This document shows, one piece after another, positions 24,112 through 26,813 of a stretch of DNA of 26,813 nucleotides (its first letter is position 1; each line of letters begins with the position of its first letter). Position numbers and translations under genes: made by a program. The notes under the pieces are model-generated. The model saw nothing but the letters and a program-made list of their open reading frames with translations. It made no database searches and was not told where the DNA came from. This stretch comes from JAUVXJ01 sp034430275. Lineage in GTDB: Bacteria > Chloroflexota > Anaerolineae > UBA7937 > B3-Chlor. Where the stretch lies: NCBI GenBank assembly GCA_034430275.1, contig DAOUEW010000382.1, positions 1 to 26,813 of the forward strand, given 5' to 3'.

Positions 24112-24357
24112 GTTCTCGGTTCCCCCGAATGATCCTTCCTGGAACGCAATACGCCTCTCCCGAGCCGCCCCGCTTCGAGAATGACCTTCACCGGCTGGTG
24201 CCAGAACCCTCCGGCCGGTGAGGATACCGGTGGCATCACTTGTGCTGACCACGGATCGACCCGAGTTGTCAGCCGGCACGTAGGAGTCGCGGCCGCGGGT
24301 GGAAGATACCGACTAACATGGCACAGCGCCTTCGCCCGCCCACCTTCTTCCAGTGGT

Positions 24358-24377
24358 TGGCGGCCTTCTGGCCGCCA
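24358..24377 (-). promoter_or_regulatory. 8-bp hairpin in the leftward FAH/argF leader
   Basis: TGGCGGCC and GGCCGCCA form a perfect 8-bp stem closed by a four-base loop (TTCT on +, AGAA on -). It would lie roughly 140 nt into the predicted leftward transcript. No T tract follows on the minus strand, so simple termination is unlikely. Confidence 0.5.
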
Positions 24378-24518
24378 TGGCTGGCGCGAAACGATTAGGC
24401 ACGACTACACGCAGCCCCCGAGGAACCCAGCAGCAGACGGTATCAGTCCACAAACAGATGGCCAGGAGATCCTCAATCCTAGCCATGACCCAATCAGCCC
24501 CGGACGGCTCTCCCATAC

Positions 24519-24547
24519 ATTATATCACTTCTATATGCGCAGGCCAA
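24519..24547 (-). promoter_or_regulatory. sigma70-type promoter, leftward (FAH-argF)
   Basis: On the minus strand a perfect TATAAT (24524 to 24519) is preceded after 17 bases by TTGGCC (24547 to 24542; four of six matches to TTGACA). The predicted start is near 24512, about 400 bases before the FAH ATG, with no gene between. Confidence 0.7.
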
Positions 24548-24583
24548 CGGGACACGCGCTCCCTCGCAACGACGGCGATGCCG

Positions 24584-24612
24584 TGGACAGAGGCCACAAA
24601 GTGCCGTATAAT
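24584..24612 (+). promoter_or_regulatory. sigma70-type promoter, rightward (scpA)
   Basis: TGGACA (24584-24589; five of six matches) lies 17 bases before a perfect TATAAT (24607-24612). The predicted start near 24619 gives a leader of about 168 nt to the scpA TTG. It is back to back with the leftward promoter; the -35 boxes are 36 bases apart. Confidence 0.8.
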
Positions 24613-24786
24613 CGCTCCAACTGTCCCAGCTTGCCGCGACAGGGCGCATTCACCGTACACAAGGAGAGAAGGGGATCTTCTCGTACGGGTCGCACTCTGG
24701 ATGTGAGCCGCCGAAGCGACGCCGGCCCGAAGGCGTGAGGGTGGCTTGCTGTACGATGTTCCATCACATCGACGAGGGTCAAAAGG

Positions 24787-25503
24787 TTGTCCACCACTTA
24801 CACCGTCAAGTTGCCCGTCTTCGAGGGGCCCCTCGACCTGCTGCTGCACCTGATCGAGGAAAGAGAGCTGGACATCACCAAGGTCTCACTGGCTGCGGTG
24901 ACCGACCAGTACCTGGAGTACATGAGGCAGGTCGAGGAGCTCCAGCCGGACAAGCTGGCTGACTTCCTCATCGTTGCAGCCAAGCTCCTGCTCATCAAGT
25001 CCCGGATGCTTCTGCCACAGCCCCCTGACGAGATCGGCGAAGAAGAGGAAGAAGACGTAGGCGACGAACTGGTGAGGCGCCTCGTCGAGTACCGCAAGTT
25101 CAAGAACGCAGCCGCGGAACTCCAAGCCAGAGAAGAGCAAGGAATGAGGGCCTACGCGCGGCTGCTGGCACCGGCGGAGCCACAGCGGAGCTTCCGCCTG
25201 GAAGGCGTGACCCTCGATGCCCTCGCGGAGGCCGTCCACCAGGCCATGATGACCCAACCTTCCTCCACTGTAGACACGGTGGTGATGCGTCTCCACGTGT
25301 CGCTTCCCGAGAAGATCGCCCACCTGGAGACTCTGCTGGCCAACGAGGGACGGTTCAGTTTCAACGCCCTGCTGAAGAAGGCCAAGTCGCGCACAGAGAT
25401 CATCGTGACCTTCCTGGCCCTGCTGCAACTGATCAAGAGGCGTAAGGCCGTCGTGGAACAGAGGGAGTTGTACGGGGAGATCCTGGTCAGCTCACCTGAG
25501 TAG
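24787..25503 (+). CDS. scpA: Segregation and condensation protein ScpA
   Basis: A 238-residue kleisin subunit of the SMC-ScpAB condensin, which compacts and separates chromosomes. The N-terminal 'VKLPVFEGPLDLLLHLIEE' (residues 7-25) is the SMC-neck-binding signature. It is followed by 'DKLADFLIVAAKLLLIKSRMLLP', an acidic linker with a Glu run, and a winged-helix C-terminus with 'FNALLKKAKSRTEIIVTFLALLQLIK'. The start is a TTG at 24787, fixed by GAGGG (24774-24778) eight bases upstream and by homology starting within a few residues. scpB, commonly next, is not here: the following gene is on the other strand. Confidence 0.96.
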   Translation: MSTTYTVKLPVFEGPLDLLLHLIEERELDITKVSLAAVTDQYLEYMRQVEELQPDKLADFLIVAAKLLLIKSRMLLPQPPDEIGEEEEEDVGDELVRRLVEYRKFKNAAAELQAREEQGMRAYARLLAPAEPQRSFRLEGVTLDALAEAVHQAMMTQPSSTVDTVVMRLHVSLPEKIAHLETLLANEGRFSFNALLKKAKSRTEIIVTFLALLQLIKRRKAVVEQRELYGEILVSSPE

Positions 25504-25521
25504 TGGTGGCGCTCTAAACTT

Positions 25522-25547
25522 CCTCTGACGAGAGGGGAGGACCCTCT
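25522..25547. other. Overlapping small hairpins between convergent scpA and peptidase genes
   Basis: Two mutually exclusive short stems: CCTCT/AGAGG (25522-25535) and AGAGGG/CCCTCT (25531-25547). They lie in the 57-base gap between convergent genes, where a bidirectional terminator is expected. Neither has a T tract on either strand, so termination is only a guess. Confidence 0.3.
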
Positions 25548-25560
25548 AAGCACATCGTTC

Positions 25561-26813
25561 TCAGAACCCGGGGAGTTCCGCTAGAAGCAAGTCCACGGTC
25601 TCCCAGTCCGAAGCCAACACGAGCAGTGTGTCCTGGCCGCTCTGCCCCAGGTACGTGACCTGGTCTTCATCCTGCCACCGCTCGCGGTGCTGTTCATCAA
25701 CCGGGTGGGAGGCGGTGCCGGCGCGCGTCATGAACGTGACGTAGAAAGAGTAGAACTCGTCGGCGTTGTCTACGCTATCCCAACTCATGCGGTGAACCCA
25801 CGCGTATCGGTCCTCGTCTTCGTTGACCACAAGGACTCCCCTGTCCCCTTCCCAACCCTCGGCCGCCATCAAGGCTTCCTCGCTGCCTAGCTCTCTCTCC
25901 AGGTAGACTCGCACGTACAACTCGCCGAGAACGTCCCTGATGAGCTCGACCCACTCTGGTCCCAGTACGTCAGTCAAGTTGCCGACGTCCGGCGCATGTC
26001 CCACCTCGCCAGACAGATACTTGTCGGGATGCATCACCTGCTCAGCAGACTGCGGCGGACTGCGGAAGGCCTGATTCACCTGCTCCCATCCCCCGTTCTC
26101 CGCCAAGGCAGCCACGAAGACCAACCCCTGGTCATACGGGAACCACGCAGTCTCCCTCACTACTGTGGGTGCATCTTCATACTCACCTTGCTCGACCTCC
26201 TGAATCGCTTCCAGGAGGTCTGCCCGGTCGAAGGACATCTCGAACAGGTACTTGAACGCGTACTCCACCATGACCAGGGTGGCATCTCCCTCGATCAACG
26301 CCTGCAACGCCAGCCTCGAGTCCGTGGTCGGCGCTTGGTCGTAGAGCAAATCCAGATCGAAGTGCTGATCTTGTAGAGCGTGGGTGAACTCGTGAGAGAA
26401 AGTCACCTCCAGCCACAGATCGCTGGTGTAACGATCCAGGATCAGATAGATCTCCTCCTTCTCACTGTCGTACAGGCCAGCAACGTATTCGCACGACACT
26501 TCGATCTCGTTCTCCACGAGGTCGTAGTCTTCATCTATTAGACCGAGTACGCGATAGAGCCTCTCGACAGCCTTCATCTCGCCCACGTACTCCTCCTGCT
26601 GGTAGACCTCGGTGAGGTACTCCTCCAGGCGGTAGCGCGTGAAAGTCACTCTCTCGACCTCTCTCAGACTGTCCAGTTCCCTGAGATCGACAACCCTCAC
26701 CTCCACTTCATCGTAGGCGCCCTCGCTGACGATGGGAAAACCAGGGATCCGCGCATCGGGGACCACCAGCGTGGCGGTAGGCACAGGCTCGGGGGTAGCC
26801 GTGGGAGTGAAGG
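25561..26813 (-). CDS. Secreted HEFTH zinc metallopeptidase-like protein (5' partial)
   Basis: About 417 codons seen; the frame stays open to the window edge, so the start and any signal peptide lie outside. The first visible residues are a Pro/Thr-rich linker ('TPTATPEPVPTATLVVP'), typical of lipoproteins or exported proteins of Chloroflexota. A gluzincin-like site is clear: 'SHEFTHALQDQHFDL' (HExxH, nucleotides about 26380-26394), with a likely third ligand Glu in 'ALIEGDATLVMVEYA' 34 residues later. The rest is acidic and helical, with 'WFPYDQGLVFVAALAENGGW', a pattern seen in uncharacterised M1/DUF4157-like neighbours. Substrate is unknown. The GTG at 26784 is not the true start. Confidence 0.82.
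   Translation of the reverse strand, partial: FTPTATPEPVPTATLVVPDARIPGFPIVSEGAYDEVEVRVVDLRELDSLREVERVTFTRYRLEEYLTEVYQQEEYVGEMKAVERLYRVLGLIDEDYDLVENEIEVSCEYVAGLYDSEKEEIYLILDRYTSDLWLEVTFSHEFTHALQDQHFDLDLLYDQAPTTDSRLALQALIEGDATLVMVEYAFKYLFEMSFDRADLLEAIQEVEQGEYEDAPTVVRETAWFPYDQGLVFVAALAENGGWEQVNQAFRSPPQSAEQVMHPDKYLSGEVGHAPDVGNLTDVLGPEWVELIRDVLGELYVRVYLERELGSEEALMAAEGWEGDRGVLVVNEDEDRYAWVHRMSWDSVDNADEFYSFYVTFMTRAGTASHPVDEQHRERWQDEDQVTYLGQSGQDTLLVLASDWETVDLLLAELPGF

Larger units (their letters stand above)
24112..24786. other. Divergent intergenic region with two promoters and hairpins, no gene
   Basis: The longest stretch without a convincing gene (675 bases). It holds back-to-back promoters (described separately), leaving a leader of about 400 nt before the FAH gene and about 170 nt before scpA. 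An 8-bp perfect hairpin TGGCGGCC/GGCCGCCA (24358-24377) lies in the leftward leader. In the rightward leader GAGAAG/CTTCTC forms a small hairpin near 24666-24682. Short open frames here are not protein-like. I matched no known riboswitch, T-box, 6S, SRP, RNase P or tmRNA motif. Confidence 0.6.

Noticed and set aside
24112..24279. 56-residue N-terminal extension of the FAH-family protein
   Set aside because: No family likeness; the ATG at 24111 has a G-rich ribosome site and fits the family length.
24313..24706. Short open frames on both strands in the divergent region (67 and 117 codons)
   Set aside because: They cross the promoter elements, lack ribosome sites and are low in recognisable protein character.

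Overview
The window is a dense, high-GC bacterial chromosome segment: about 22 protein genes, no rRNA or tRNA gene, no insertion sequence and no CRISPR array that I can see. The gene set points to Chloroflexota: a Pro/Thr-rich linker on a secreted metallopeptidase, cdaA-cdaR with der, a SepIVA-like coiled-coil gene beside yceD-rpmF, archaeal-type thiolases, and a COG2403 cyclic-2,3-diphosphoglycerate-synthase-like protein. This placement is inferred from overall resemblance; no marker gene here settles it.

Region 1 (1-10172, all +) is housekeeping. It starts with the C-terminal part of a FakA-type fatty acid kinase and a DegV/FakB fatty-acid-binding partner, then recG. A good sigma70-type promoter precedes coaD. 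Next come a SepIVA-like coiled-coil protein, yceD (DUF177), rpmF (L32), fabD and fabG. A tightly coupled chain asp23-nusB-tatA-tatC follows, whose junctions are GTGA, ATGA and TGATG overlaps. The tatC product carries its own N-terminal TatA/TatB-like segment, so it looks like a natural TatB-TatC fusion.

Region 2 (10241-16427, +) is accessory metabolism. A COG2403 protein ends at a clear intrinsic terminator (11570-11594). Then come two archaeal/SCP2-type thiolase-like proteins, two DUF35 zinc-ribbon/OB-fold proteins and an acyl-CoA dehydrogenase. The second thiolase-like protein appears to have lost the usual catalytic Cys, the GHP His and the HDxF His. The pair may therefore carry out a C-C bond reaction other than ordinary thiolysis, comparable to steroid side-chain aldolases (Ltp2-ChsH2) or the benzoylsuccinyl-CoA thiolase BbsAB. 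This is the best candidate for an undescribed system in the window.

Region 3 (16453-24111, all -) reads in transcription order: a fumarylacetoacetate-hydrolase-family enzyme, argF, a 742-residue TPR protein, cdaA (c-di-AMP synthase), cdaR (YbbR regulator) and der (ribosome GTPase).

Region 4 (24112-24786) is the longest stretch without a gene. It holds two back-to-back promoters, one firing left towards the FAH/argF genes with a leader of about 400 nt, the other firing right towards scpA. scpA (+) follows without scpB next to it. The window ends inside a secreted HEFTH metallopeptidase gene on the minus strand.
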